Source of the DNA: Ignavibacteria bacterium UBA2333
Lineage (GTDB): Bacteria; Bacteroidota; Ignavibacteria; Kapaibacteriales; Kapaibacteriaceae
Direction of reading: 5' to 3'
Assembly (NCBI GenBank): GCA_002344895.1
Contig: DDUR01000095.1
Coordinates: forward strand, 5,865 to 59,752
DNA: 53,888 nucleotides
The notes under the pieces were generated by a model. The model made no database searches, was not told the DNA's origin, and was given only the letters and a program-made list of their open reading frames with translations. Both the position numbers and the translations under genes were made by a program. Shown piece by piece: positions 1-8,937 of this stretch; the stretch's first letter is position 1, and every line of letters starts with the position of its first letter.

Positions 1-1380
1 AGGATCTTTCCCTTGAGTGGCAGGATGGCCTGGAAACGTCGGTCACGACCCTGCTTGGCAGAACCACCGGCAGAGTCACCCTCAACGAGATATAGCTCTG
101 TGTCTTCCGGTGTGCGTAAGGAACAGTCAGCAAGTTTACCAGGGAGTGTTGCACCTTCAAGGGCATTCTTTCTGCGAATGAGGTCCTTGGCCTTACGCGC
201 TGCCATCCGAGCCTCAAAGGCATTAATTGCCTTTTCTATGATGTGCTTTGCAGCCGAAGGATTGGCGTCAAGGTGTTTGGCAAGTTCTTCGTTGACGATA
301 CTACGAACAATACCTTCCGTCTCACCATTACCAAGTTTGGTTTTGGTCTGTCCCTCAAACTGCGGCTCGGCTACCTTTACACTCACAATGGCCGTGAGTC
401 CTTCACGGAAGTCCTCACCCGTGAGGTTGGTATCTTTTTTGAGCATGTTGTTCGCCGACGCATAGGCGTTCAGCGTACGAGTAAGGGCACTGCGGAAACC
501 CGAGACGTGTGTGCCACCTTCAACGGTGTTGATGTTGTTGACGTAACTCAGCAGGGTTTCGGAGAAGCCGCTGTTGTACTCAAAACATACTTCAACTTGC
601 GTTTCAACGTCCGACTCGTTTACGGACGTTCCCTGCATGAGGATGGGCTTGGTGATTGCCGTAGCGTTTGAGTCTACATAGCGCACGAAGTCAACAAGAC
701 CTCCACGAAAGGCAAAGACGTCCTTCTGTCCATCACGTTCGTCTTCAAGCGTAATCGTAATGTCGGCATTCAAAAAGGCAAGTTCTCGCAGACGGTCGGC
801 AACCTTCTCATACCGGAATTCTACCGTCTTAAAGATGGTTGCATCTGGCCAGAAACGTACCTGGGTTCCTGTACGTTTTGACGTGCCAATTTCTGATACC
901 GGTGCCTGAGGATGTCCTTCTTTATACTTCTGCTCAAACATCTTGCCTTCACGTTCAACCGTCACCGTCATGTCCGACGATAAGGCATTCACGCAGCTCA
1001 CACCAACACCGTGCAGACCGCCGGATACTTTATACGTATTTTTATCAAACTTACCACCAGCATGAAGTGTACACATGACAACTTCAAGCGTGGAGATCTT
1101 TTTGACAGGGTGCGGGCCAACAGGAATACCACGGCCGTCATCCTGAACCGAACATGATCCGTCAGAATGAAGTGTTACACTGATGTTCCGACAGAATCCG
1201 GCAAGTGCTTCGTCGATGGAGTTGTCAACAACTTCCTGAATAAGGTGATGGAGGCCGCGTTCGCCAACGTCACCGATGTACATCGCAGGACGTTTCCGGA
1301 CGGCCTCAAGACCTTCGAGAACCTTGATACTGTCTTCACTGTAGCCACTCGGTGCTACTGTTGTTGTCGTTTCCGACATG
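1..1380 (-). CDS. gyrB: DNA gyrase subunit B, N-terminal 460 residues (cut by window edge)
   Basis: GyrB is the ATPase subunit of the type II topoisomerase that introduces negative supercoils. Reading the minus strand from the ATG at 1380 gives an open frame to base 1 with no stop, so the C-terminal part lies outside the window. Visible are the GHKL ATPase motifs (EVVDNSIDEALAG, DDGRGIPVG, GLHGVG), the S5-like transducer domain, and the start of the TOPRIM domain with EGDSAGGSAKQGRDR near the edge. It is the last gene of dnaN-recF-DUF721-gyrB; 26 bp separate it from the DUF721 stop, and that gap holds a copy of the dispersed GGGGC motif. GyrB rather than ParE is inferred from the recF neighbourhood. 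Confidence 0.96.
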
Positions 1381-1406
1381 ATACCTCCATCGAGCCCCTT
1401 TGCCCC

Positions 1407-1685
1407 TTACCGTACAATGATTTCTCGTACGAATTCAGAGCCAAAGCGAGCATTGAGTTGTGAACGAAGTTCTTCACGGCGGAGCAGAATTTCTGACCGC
1501 CAGGCGGATTCCTCGACGTGGACGACGAGGACTCCGTTATCGAATGAGCGCACCGATGTTCGGCGCGCAAGAAGTGGTCCCACGGCGTCAGCCCAGAATT
1601 GGGGCAGACGCGCCTTGTCAAGCTCCGGTTGAAGCCTATAACGACGTATGACGTCGCCAAGAAGTTCACCTAGTGGCTTACTCAT
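1407..1685 (-). CDS. DUF721 / DciA-like protein
   Basis: A 92-residue DUF721-family protein. The family includes DciA, the ancestral loader or operator of the replicative helicase DnaB, and usually sits near dnaA, recF or gyrB as here. The conserved core LPQFWADAVGPLLARRTSVRSFDNGVLVVHVEESAWRSEL-like pattern is visible at about residues 27-65. The protein is a short form, with almost nothing beyond this domain. Start: four ATGs lie in a 13-bp tandem repeat (1724, 1711, 1698, 1685), but the first three each reach a stop after six codons, so only 1685 opens the full frame. Translation probably depends on coupling from recF. Function is assigned by family and context. Confidence 0.85.
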   Translation of the reverse strand: MSKPLGELLGDVIRRYRLQPELDKARLPQFWADAVGPLLARRTSVRSFDNGVLVVHVEESAWRSEILLRREELRSQLNARFGSEFVREIIVR

Positions 1686-1725
1686 GCGGCTTACTCATGC
1701 GGCTTACTCATGTTGCCTACTCATG
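1674..1725 (-). repeat. 4 x 13-bp tandem repeat carrying chained start/stop codons
   Basis: Four tandem 13-bp units (minus-strand unit CATGAGTAAGCCG; the two middle copies are identical, the outer ones slightly diverged) span the recF-DUF721 junction. Each unit holds an ATG. The first ATG (1724) overlaps the recF stop as ATGA. The first three ATGs open six-codon ORFs (MSRQHE, MSKPHE, MSKPHE), each ending at a TAA that lies two bases past the next unit's ATG. The fourth ATG opens the DUF721 gene. Confidence 0.9.
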
Positions 1726-2860
1726 CGGCCTCCCGCATATCGACAATGTGACCACGTTCGAGGATGATACGGCGCGCATCGGTACCAGCAGGCACCATCG
1801 ACGCAATCGTATCACCCTCGGTCGTTGTCACAAAACATTGCATACCCATGGCAAGCACGAGTTCCATTGTCCGCTCACACCGGCTACGGTCTAACTCACT
1901 AAACACATCGTCGAGCAACACTACCGGACGCTCACCACGAACGTCGTGCAGGATTGTGCACTCAGCAAGTTTGAGTGCTACGAGGAAGGACTTGTGCTGG
2001 CCTTGGGAGGCTGACTCCTTGACGATTCCACCATCAATCCGCAACGAGAGTTCATCACGTTGAGCACCGAAGAGTGTTGACCTACGCTGCCGCTCACGGA
2101 AGGCTAACCGCGATGCCGTTTCGCGTAGCGCCGCTGCAATACTTTCGACCGTCTCCGTTGCAACGTCGACGTTTTCCAGTCCGTCCGGCTCATACACAAC
2201 GTTTATCTCTTCGGCCTTACCCGATACTTGTTCGTAGGATTGTTGGATAAGGGGCAAAAGGGTCTTCAAGAATCGTGCGCGCCGTGAAGCAAGTTCAGCA
2301 CTGACCGTAATAAATGCCTCTGTCCACAATGTCAGCTGCGTCTCATCAACATCCACAGCGTCGAGCATGGCATTCCGTTGTTTGAGAATTCTCCGCAGCT
2401 CAAAGAGCAGGTCCGTTGTACGTCTGCTTGCCTGCGCCATCACTGCATCAAGAAAGGCACGACGTTCTGATGGCGCGCCAAACGTGATACTCTTGTGATC
2501 TGGTGAAAGCGTAACGACGGGAAGTTCTCCAACAATGTCGCGAGGTGTAAGATTTGATCCGAGGGATGATTCGATACGTTTACGGCTTCCTTCACGTAGG
2601 CGAACCGTCACGAAGTACGGTACATCAATGTCGCGCTGCGCATGGACAGTAACGGATGCGGCCTCTTCCCCACGTCGAATTAACGAGGCATCGTTAACGG
2701 GAACAAAGCTCCGCGCAAGGGCACCGAGGCACATGGCTTCGAGGACCGTTGTTTTGCCGGATCCGTTACGACCCGAAAGAATGTTCACGTGCTGTGCGCA
2801 CTCTAGTTCGGACCGTTCGTGATTCCGCACGTTTACGACCGTTACGGAACGTATCGTCAT
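1721..2860 (-). CDS. recF: DNA replication and repair protein RecF
   Basis: RecF is an SMC-like ATPase that, with RecO and RecR, loads RecA on gapped single-stranded DNA. The 379 residues are normal for the family. Walker A is GRNGSGKT (residues 30-37), followed by the signature-like SQGQHKSFLVALKLAE and Walker B with D-loop PVVLLDDVFSELD near the C-terminus. The gene follows dnaN with a 16-bp gap and its TGA overlaps the first ATG of the repeat leading into the DUF721 gene, so it is cotranscribed. recO lies elsewhere in this window (34451); recR is not seen. A degenerate copy of the dispersed G-rich motif lies inside the gene at 2251-2262. Confidence 0.96.
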   Translation of the reverse strand: MTIRSVTVVNVRNHERSELECAQHVNILSGRNGSGKTTVLEAMCLGALARSFVPVNDASLIRRGEEAASVTVHAQRDIDVPYFVTVRLREGSRKRIESSLGSNLTPRDIVGELPVVTLSPDHKSITFGAPSERRAFLDAVMAQASRRTTDLLFELRRILKQRNAMLDAVDVDETQLTLWTEAFITVSAELASRRARFLKTLLPLIQQSYEQVSGKAEEINVVYEPDGLENVDVATETVESIAAALRETASRLAFRERQRRSTLFGAQRDELSLRIDGGIVKESASQGQHKSFLVALKLAECTILHDVRGERPVVLLDDVFSELDRSRCERTMELVLAMGMQCFVTTTEGDTIASMVPAGTDARRIILERGHIVDMREAA

Positions 2861-2876
2861 CGACGGCCCCTCTCGA

Positions 2877-3998
2877 TCAAATCTTCACAGGCATGACGAG
2901 CATGAGCAAGTCATCGGCACCAGCTGCGGGCGTAATTAACACAGCCCGGATTGGTGTCGAGAATGTCATGCGGACGTTAAGGTCCGGATCGTCATCAACC
3001 GTGATATTCTTGATGGCTTCTTCGAGATATCGGTGATTAAAGCCAACTTCAAACGTGTCAGCTGAAAACTCACACGGAATAGTCTCTGTACCCTTACCAC
3101 CGGAGTCTTCGTCCTCCGAGTGAACTGCTAACGACGACTGTTCGATACGGAATCGTACATGTCGTGTATTGGTGTTGGCAAAAAGCGAAACACGTTTGAT
3201 GGCAGCCAACACCTCACGCTGATTAACGATCAGCGATTTGTCGTTGTCAGATGGAATGACGTTCTGATACGGCGGATACTTCTCTTCGATAACTCGTGTT
3301 GTAATCGTCAGCGATCCAATTGAGAACCGCGCATGGGTGCGGCTCACGTCCATGGTCACATCTGATTCAACCTTCTTGAGCAGATCAACGGCTCGAGCAG
3401 GAATAATGGCCTCGAGACCGGACGGGAAGGGTGAAGCTTCCTGAGCTGTCACAATCACACGGCTCAGGCGGAATCCGTCGGTTGCTACGGCCGTGGCCGT
3501 ATCACCGTGGAACTGGAAAAACACACCCGTCATACTTGGGCGATATTCCTCTGTGCTCACGGCAAACACGGTCTTGTTTGCCATACGTGTCATGTCCTCA
3601 CGACGCAACAACGCGCTTGAGGCCTCGGGGAACGGAGCAATTGTCGGGAATTCGCGGGCATCCAGACCCTTCATTTCGTAGGAACCTGTAGGCGTACGAA
3701 CTGTGACGAGCACAGCGTCTTCGTCGGCCGTGATTTCAACGGTACCTGCCGATCCCAGTTCCTTGATAAGGTCATTAAACTGACGTGCGGGGAGCAGCAT
3801 CGAGCCGTCAGTCTCACCGGCAACGGGAATGGACAGGGAAATCGTAATCTCCTGGTCCGTAGCCGTAAAGGTGAGCTCACTTCCCGTGAGTGACGTGTGA
3901 ACATGCTCCAGAACCGGAATGGTCGACTTTGCCGGAATTGCCGGCAGAATCTTTTGGAGAGCTTTTTGGAGGTCCGTCAGCGCTACGGTGAACTTCAT
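2877..3998 (-). CDS. dnaN: DNA polymerase III subunit beta (sliding clamp)
   Basis: The beta clamp encircles DNA and tethers polymerase III and many repair proteins. The 373 residues form the usual three clamp folds, from MKFTVALTDLQKALQKILPAIP at the N-terminus to the conserved end LLMLVMPVKI. The frame is open upstream to 4085, but that extension has no family similarity and contains a proline-rich stretch, so the ATG at 3998 is the start. No Shine-Dalgarno is visible before it. A minus-strand TTG-N20-TAGATTCG at 4055-4085 may be its promoter. It heads the dnaN-recF-DUF721-gyrB cluster and is divergent from psd; dnaA is not adjacent. Confidence 0.96.
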   Translation of the reverse strand: MKFTVALTDLQKALQKILPAIPAKSTIPVLEHVHTSLTGSELTFTATDQEITISLSIPVAGETDGSMLLPARQFNDLIKELGSAGTVEITADEDAVLVTVRTPTGSYEMKGLDAREFPTIAPFPEASSALLRREDMTRMANKTVFAVSTEEYRPSMTGVFFQFHGDTATAVATDGFRLSRVIVTAQEASPFPSGLEAIIPARAVDLLKKVESDVTMDVSRTHARFSIGSLTITTRVIEEKYPPYQNVIPSDNDKSLIVNQREVLAAIKRVSLFANTNTRHVRFRIEQSSLAVHSEDEDSGGKGTETIPCEFSADTFEVGFNHRYLEEAIKNITVDDDPDLNVRMTFSTPIRAVLITPAAGADDLLMLVMPVKI

Positions 3999-4054
3999 GG
4001 GGCCGGGGGGCGGTGGAACGGGTTGGTACGATGCGAAATCGCTAATTTGACCGG

Positions 4055-4085
4055 CGAATCTACGAAGAACCCCATGACCTTCCAA
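4055..4085 (-). promoter_or_regulatory. Candidate dnaN promoter (TTG-N20-TAGATTCG)
   Basis: On the minus strand, TAGATTCG (4062-4055) lies about 57 bp upstream of the dnaN ATG, with a TTG at 4085-4083, 20 bp further upstream. This matches the spacing and approximate sequence of the Bacteroidota promoter (TTTG, 19-21 bp, TAnnTTTG). It was found by eye and no transcript data support it. Confidence 0.35.
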
Positions 4086-4777
4086 TGCGATTCGGAGCAG
4101 GAATGCTGACTCCGTACGGCTATGATAACGCCTTTCTCATGCTTGGCATCGGCGTTTGCCTTGTTTTGCTCTCATTCACGGTACCAGGACCATTTTTTTC
4201 CACGGCACTCATCGTGCTGGGCTGCGTGGTGATTGCCTTTACGATGTGGTTTTTCCGCGATGCAGATCGCCCCTTAGCCGCGGAAGCGGCGGACCCTTCC
4301 GTGATTGTCTCTCCGGCTGATGGTGCTGTTACGGAAGTTGTGTCACTCGATACACATCCCGATCTCAACTGCCCGTCAACCCGCGTAACCATCTTTCTCT
4401 CCCCGGTGAATCTTCACGTTAATCGTTATCCAGCGTCGGGTGAGATTGTTGATGCACGCTATGTTGCTGGTAAGTATCTCATGGCCTTTAACCCCAAGGC
4501 CTCTGAAGAAAACGAACGAAGTGAGTTTGTACTCCGAACACCGTTTGGACGGATTGCCTACACGCAGATCACGGGTTTCCTTGCACGTCGGATTGTGTAC
4601 GACACAAAAAAAGGTGACGTTGTGCGGGCTGGTGAGCGATTTGGCATGATGAAGTTCGGATCACGTATGGACATTATCGTTCCTGCCACCGCTCAGATTG
4701 CCGTAAAGGTTGGAGACAAGGTTGTGAGTGCACGAAGTATCATTGCGCGACTCCATACTGATGGAGTGGCAGCCTGA
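4085..4777 (+). CDS. psd: Phosphatidylserine decarboxylase proenzyme (short form)
   Basis: Psd decarboxylates phosphatidylserine to phosphatidylethanolamine. It self-cleaves at a Gly-Ser bond to create its pyruvoyl cofactor. The 230-residue protein is the short type, with the cleavage motif KFGSRMD (Ser at about residue 193), two hydrophobic segments at about residues 12-55, and the conserved SPADG and FLSPVNLHVNRYPASGE blocks. The ATG at 4085 opens the frame; an ATG six codons later (4103) preceded by GGAGCAGGA is an alternative start. Its stop overlaps the start of pssA as TGATG, so the two steps of phosphatidylethanolamine synthesis are translationally coupled. Confidence 0.93.
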   Translation: MRFGAGMLTPYGYDNAFLMLGIGVCLVLLSFTVPGPFFSTALIVLGCVVIAFTMWFFRDADRPLAAEAADPSVIVSPADGAVTEVVSLDTHPDLNCPSTRVTIFLSPVNLHVNRYPASGEIVDARYVAGKYLMAFNPKASEENERSEFVLRTPFGRIAYTQITGFLARRIVYDTKKGDVVRAGERFGMMKFGSRMDIIVPATAQIAVKVGDKVVSARSIIARLHTDGVAA

Positions 4778-5538
4778 TGCGCGTAACGCGATCGATTGTT
4801 CCGAACCTCTTTACGCTTGCCAATCTCTTTTGCGGCTTTGCGGCCATTATCGCCTGCACCGAAGGAGACATGCGGAAGGCAGCTGTACTTGTGCTCACGG
4901 CCGGAATCTTTGACATGCTTGACGGAGTTGTTGCGCGGCTTACGCGGTCAACGTCGGAATTTGGTGTTGAACTTGACTCCCTCTGTGACGCTGTCTCCTT
5001 TGGTGTAGCCCCGTCGGCCATGCTCTACTTCGCCTTCTTCCATGAATGGCAGAACTGGGGTCTGTTGCTGGCCTCCCTACCTGCCCTTGCTGGAGTGTTA
5101 CGACTCGCACGGTTTAACGTCCAGGTCACCAGCATGGAGGACAAACTCTATTTCCGAGGTATGCCCATTCCTGCCGGTGCCTTTACGATTGTGAGTTACG
5201 TTCTCTTTGTTCATTTGGGGTCAGAGATCCCTTTGGACTGGAAACCCGTAGGTATGGTCGTGGCAACGGTCCTAACGGCCGGGGCCATGGTGAGCACAAT
5301 CAAGTACGACAATGTGCCGCGGCCAACAATACGAGGCATTCGCCAAAGGCCGTTGGTTTTTCTCGTATTTTCGGTGGGTCTCATCGCGGCAATTGTTAGT
5401 GGTGGGACAACGGTGTTTCCATTTATGGCTCTTTACATGATTGGCGGGGCGATTCGTCACCTCGTTCTTTTTATGAGGAATAAGGCCGATGATGACGATA
5501 CCGTAGAAGAAGCCGACCCCGATCCTTTCAGTCTCTGA
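4777..5538 (+). CDS. pssA: CDP-diacylglycerol-serine O-phosphatidyltransferase
   Basis: PssA makes phosphatidylserine from CDP-diacylglycerol and L-serine in the inner membrane, providing the substrate of Psd encoded immediately upstream. The CDP-alcohol phosphotransferase motif is complete: the DG, AR, G and two final D residues are all present in DMLDGVVARLTRS followed by GVELDSLCDAVSFG (about residues 46-74). Several hydrophobic membrane segments follow, and the C-terminus is acidic and soluble. The start overlaps the psd stop by one base, and five bases separate the stop from purS. Confidence 0.94.
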   Translation: MRVTRSIVPNLFTLANLFCGFAAIIACTEGDMRKAAVLVLTAGIFDMLDGVVARLTRSTSEFGVELDSLCDAVSFGVAPSAMLYFAFFHEWQNWGLLLASLPALAGVLRLARFNVQVTSMEDKLYFRGMPIPAGAFTIVSYVLFVHLGSEIPLDWKPVGMVVATVLTAGAMVSTIKYDNVPRPTIRGIRQRPLVFLVFSVGLIAAIVSGGTTVFPFMALYMIGGAIRHLVLFMRNKADDDDTVEEADPDPFSL

Positions 5539-5543
5539 GTTCC

Positions 5544-5816
5544 ATGAAGACGTACACAGCACACGTAACGGTAACCCTTCGCAGGTCGATTCTCGACGTT
5601 CAGGGTAAGACCGTCGAACATGCCCTTCACAGCCTTCACATGCCATCCTTGACCAATGTCCGCATTGGTAAACATATTGAGGTTGACGTGATGGCCCCAG
5701 ATTCCGAAACGGCTCAGCAGCTCATTGATGACGCCTGCCAGAAACTCCTGACAAATCCGGTAATGGAAGATTACAGCATCTCCATTACGGAGTCCTCAAC
5801 TGGAGTAACGGCATGA
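5544..5816 (+). CDS. purS: Phosphoribosylformylglycinamidine synthase subunit PurS
   Basis: PurS is the small structural subunit of the three-part FGAM synthase (PurS, PurQ, PurL) of purine synthesis, bridging the glutaminase and synthetase subunits. The 90-residue protein has the typical pattern: a beta strand (YTAHVTVTLRRSILDVQGKTVEHAL), a G-x-x-V-x-x-I-R-I-G-K-like turn (NVRIGKHIEVDV), and the C-terminal NPVMEDYSISI. Its TGA overlaps the purQ ATG as ATGA. purL is not in the window. Confidence 0.93.
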   Translation: MKTYTAHVTVTLRRSILDVQGKTVEHALHSLHMPSLTNVRIGKHIEVDVMAPDSETAQQLIDDACQKLLTNPVMEDYSISITESSTGVTA

Positions 5817-6535
5817 ACGTCGGCGTTGTGACGTTTCCAGGATCGAACTGTGATGCAGACGCCCGTTGGGCTGCTGGCCTTGATGGCAGTACGGTTCACA
5901 AGTTGTGGCATAAGGATACATCGTTACCAACAGGTCTGGATCTTGTTATCCTCCCCGGTGGGTTTTCGTACGGCGACTACCTCCGCACAGGTGCTATTGC
6001 CCGGTTCTCACCGATCATGAACGAAGTGATATCGTTTGCCAATCGTGGTGGGCTGGTTATGGGAATCTGTAATGGTTTTCAGATTCTTTGTGAAGCTGGA
6101 CTACTGCCAGGAGCGTTAATCAGGAACTCGGATCTATCCTTCATTTGTAAGGATGTTTACCTTCGCGTAGAGAACGATTCAACACCGTTTACTATTTCGA
6201 CCGGCTCATCATCACAGCAACCAACCGTACTGCGTATCCCCATTGCCCACGGCGAAGGTCGATACACAACGTCGGACGCAGATCTTCGCCGTCTTGAAGA
6301 TACTGGCCGTGTTGTGTTTCGTTATTGTGATCCAGACGGTACGGTCTCCGAAACATCAAATCCCAATGGCAGCATGAAGAACATCGCCGGAATCGTCAAC
6401 GATTCTGGTAATGTACTTGGCATGATGCCGCACCCTGAACGTGCTGCGAACGACCTTATAGGGTCGGCCGATGGCCTCACAATCTTCCGCAGCCTCGCCG
6501 CCTTTGTTGAGCGGACGACGGCGGCTACCGTTTAA
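5813..6535 (+). CDS. purQ: Phosphoribosylformylglycinamidine synthase subunit PurQ (glutaminase)
   Basis: PurQ hydrolyses glutamine to supply ammonia to PurL in the fourth step of purine synthesis. The protein begins MNVGVVTFPGSNCDADARWA. It carries the oxyanion region LPGGFSYGDYLRTGAIARFSP, the nucleophile elbow GICNGFQILCEAGLLPGAL with its catalytic Cys, and a C-terminal GMMPHPERA holding the His-Glu pair. The 240 residues are normal for the PurS-dependent type. It is coupled to purS by a 4-base overlap. Confidence 0.95.
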   Translation: MNVGVVTFPGSNCDADARWAAGLDGSTVHKLWHKDTSLPTGLDLVILPGGFSYGDYLRTGAIARFSPIMNEVISFANRGGLVMGICNGFQILCEAGLLPGALIRNSDLSFICKDVYLRVENDSTPFTISTGSSSQQPTVLRIPIAHGEGRYTTSDADLRRLEDTGRVVFRYCDPDGTVSETSNPNGSMKNIAGIVNDSGNVLGMMPHPERAANDLIGSADGLTIFRSLAAFVERTTAATV

Positions 6536-6562
6536 CCACGAACTCATTTCCGGAGCTCAATC

Positions 6563-6742
6563 ATGCCGAACCTTGGCCTTCCCGAGCTTCTGCTCATCGC
6601 CCTGCTCATCGTTATCCTCTTTGGTGCTCGCCGTATTCCAGAACTCATGAAGGGCCTTGGATCTGGCATTCGTGAATTCAAGAAGGCAGCTTCTACGGAC
6701 GATGCCGCAGAACAGAAGTCGTCGGATTCCACAAAGTCCTGA
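6563..6742 (+). CDS. tatA: TatA-type twin-arginine translocase protein, 59 aa
   Basis: A 59-residue protein starting MPNLGLPELLLIALLIVILF, then GARRIPELMKGLGSGIREFKKA. This is the TatA layout: one N-terminal membrane helix, an FG hinge, and an amphipathic helix that lines the inner face of the membrane, followed here by a short polar tail. TatA multimers form the path for folded proteins with twin-Arg signals. The start is the ATG at 6563, 27 bp after purQ; the stop TGA is at 6740. A second TatA/B-like gene follows after 12 bp. No tatC is present in the window. Confidence 0.88.
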   Translation: MPNLGLPELLLIALLIVILFGARRIPELMKGLGSGIREFKKAASTDDAAEQKSSDSTKS

Positions 6743-6754
6743 CGTCAGAAAATC

Positions 6755-7048
6755 ATGTTCGACGTAGGAGGTGGTGAGCTTGTCCTCATCGTCCTTGTTA
6801 TTCTTCTGCTCTTCGGACCAAAAAAGATTCCCGAGTTCGCGCAGATGATTGGCAAGGGATTGCGCCAGTTTCGCAAGGCGCAGGAGGATCTCACACAGCA
6901 GATTCGTGATATATCCGCCGAGGCCGCAATCTCGGAGGCAGAGGTTATGCGCCCCGTACGGCCGGCGCAGCCGGACGTGCCCCCTTCCCCACGACAGTCA
7001 ACACCGTCAGACTCTGACACGGAGTCTGACACGGAACCGAAGGTTTGA
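6755..7048 (+). CDS. TatA/TatB-like translocase protein, 97 aa
   Basis: A 97-residue protein with the Tat hairpin layout: MFDVGGGELVLIVLVILLLF helix, then the FGPKKIPEFAQMIGKGLRQFRKAQEDL amphipathic helix, then a longer acidic, Ser/Pro-rich tail (from about residue 60). The FGP hinge with a glutamate in the helix and the long tail are compatible with either a second TatA or a TatB-like role; sequence alone does not decide. The stop overlaps the region of the gatA start. The TatA-TatA/B pair without tatC suggests tatC is encoded elsewhere. Confidence 0.82.
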   Translation: MFDVGGGELVLIVLVILLLFGPKKIPEFAQMIGKGLRQFRKAQEDLTQQIRDISAEAAISEAEVMRPVRPAQPDVPPSPRQSTPSDSDTESDTEPKV

Positions 7049-7050
7049 TC

Positions 7051-8445
<1,395 letters not shown>

Positions 8446-8470
8446 GCTTTCCCCCACCTTCTCCTAACAC

Positions 8471-8875
8471 CTACTGGTGGAAGGTAATCGGCACCTGAAT
8501 ACGTTCCGAAATCGACAGTTTAACGGGACACGTTGTAACGGCGTTGGTGAGGATCTTCATTTCCTTATCATCACACTTACGAACGAGATAGATATCAACT
8601 GTAAGTCGGCCAACACGTCGTAGCGGGTCAGCTACCATTTCCTTCTTAATCGTAAGTCTCGTTCCGCGCAGATCCCAGCCATGACGGTCTGAAGCGAGGC
8701 CGATGTACGTCAGCATACAGCCCCCAAGGGCCGTGGCCAGAAGATCTGACGGCGAAAAACTCTCGCCGCGCCCGTGGTTATCGACGGGAGCATCAACAAC
8801 GACCGTTGCCGCGGATGGACCATGTGTGGCCGTGGAGCGAAGTTCTCCGTCGTACACGAGTGACATTTCTACCAT
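8471..8875 (-). CDS. OsmC/Ohr family protein
   Basis: A 134-residue OsmC-family protein. Family members are thiol peroxidases that reduce organic hydroperoxides, though some have other roles. The two reactive-Cys sites are in place: GGCMLTYIGLASDR (about residue 53) and TTCPVKLSIS (about residue 115), as is the SPSDLLATALG block before the first. It converges with gatA (25-bp gap) and diverges from sucD. YhfA-type OsmC is a more likely subgroup than Ohr, but this is not certain. Confidence 0.88.
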   Translation of the reverse strand: MVEMSLVYDGELRSTATHGPSAATVVVDAPVDNHGRGESFSPSDLLATALGGCMLTYIGLASDRHGWDLRGTRLTIKKEMVADPLRRVGRLTVDIYLVRKCDDKEMKILTNAVTTCPVKLSISERIQVPITFHQ

Positions 8876-8899
8876 ACGGCCAAGATAGTGCGGATTCCG

Positions 8900-8907
8900 T
8901 ATTTTCG
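8900..8907 (+). promoter_or_regulatory. Candidate -7 box for sucD (TATTTTCG)
   Basis: TATTTTCG lies 30 bp upstream of the sucD ATG and resembles the TAnnTTTG -7 element of Bacteroidota. No good -33 TTG is seen at the expected distance, so the call is tentative. Confidence 0.3.
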
Positions 8908-8937
8908 GGGCTCCAAAAACCTGAAAGCACCCCGTCC

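Noticed and set aside
1..1463. Plus-strand frames at the left edge
   Set aside because: They are antisense to gyrB, which is open to the window edge on the minus strand.
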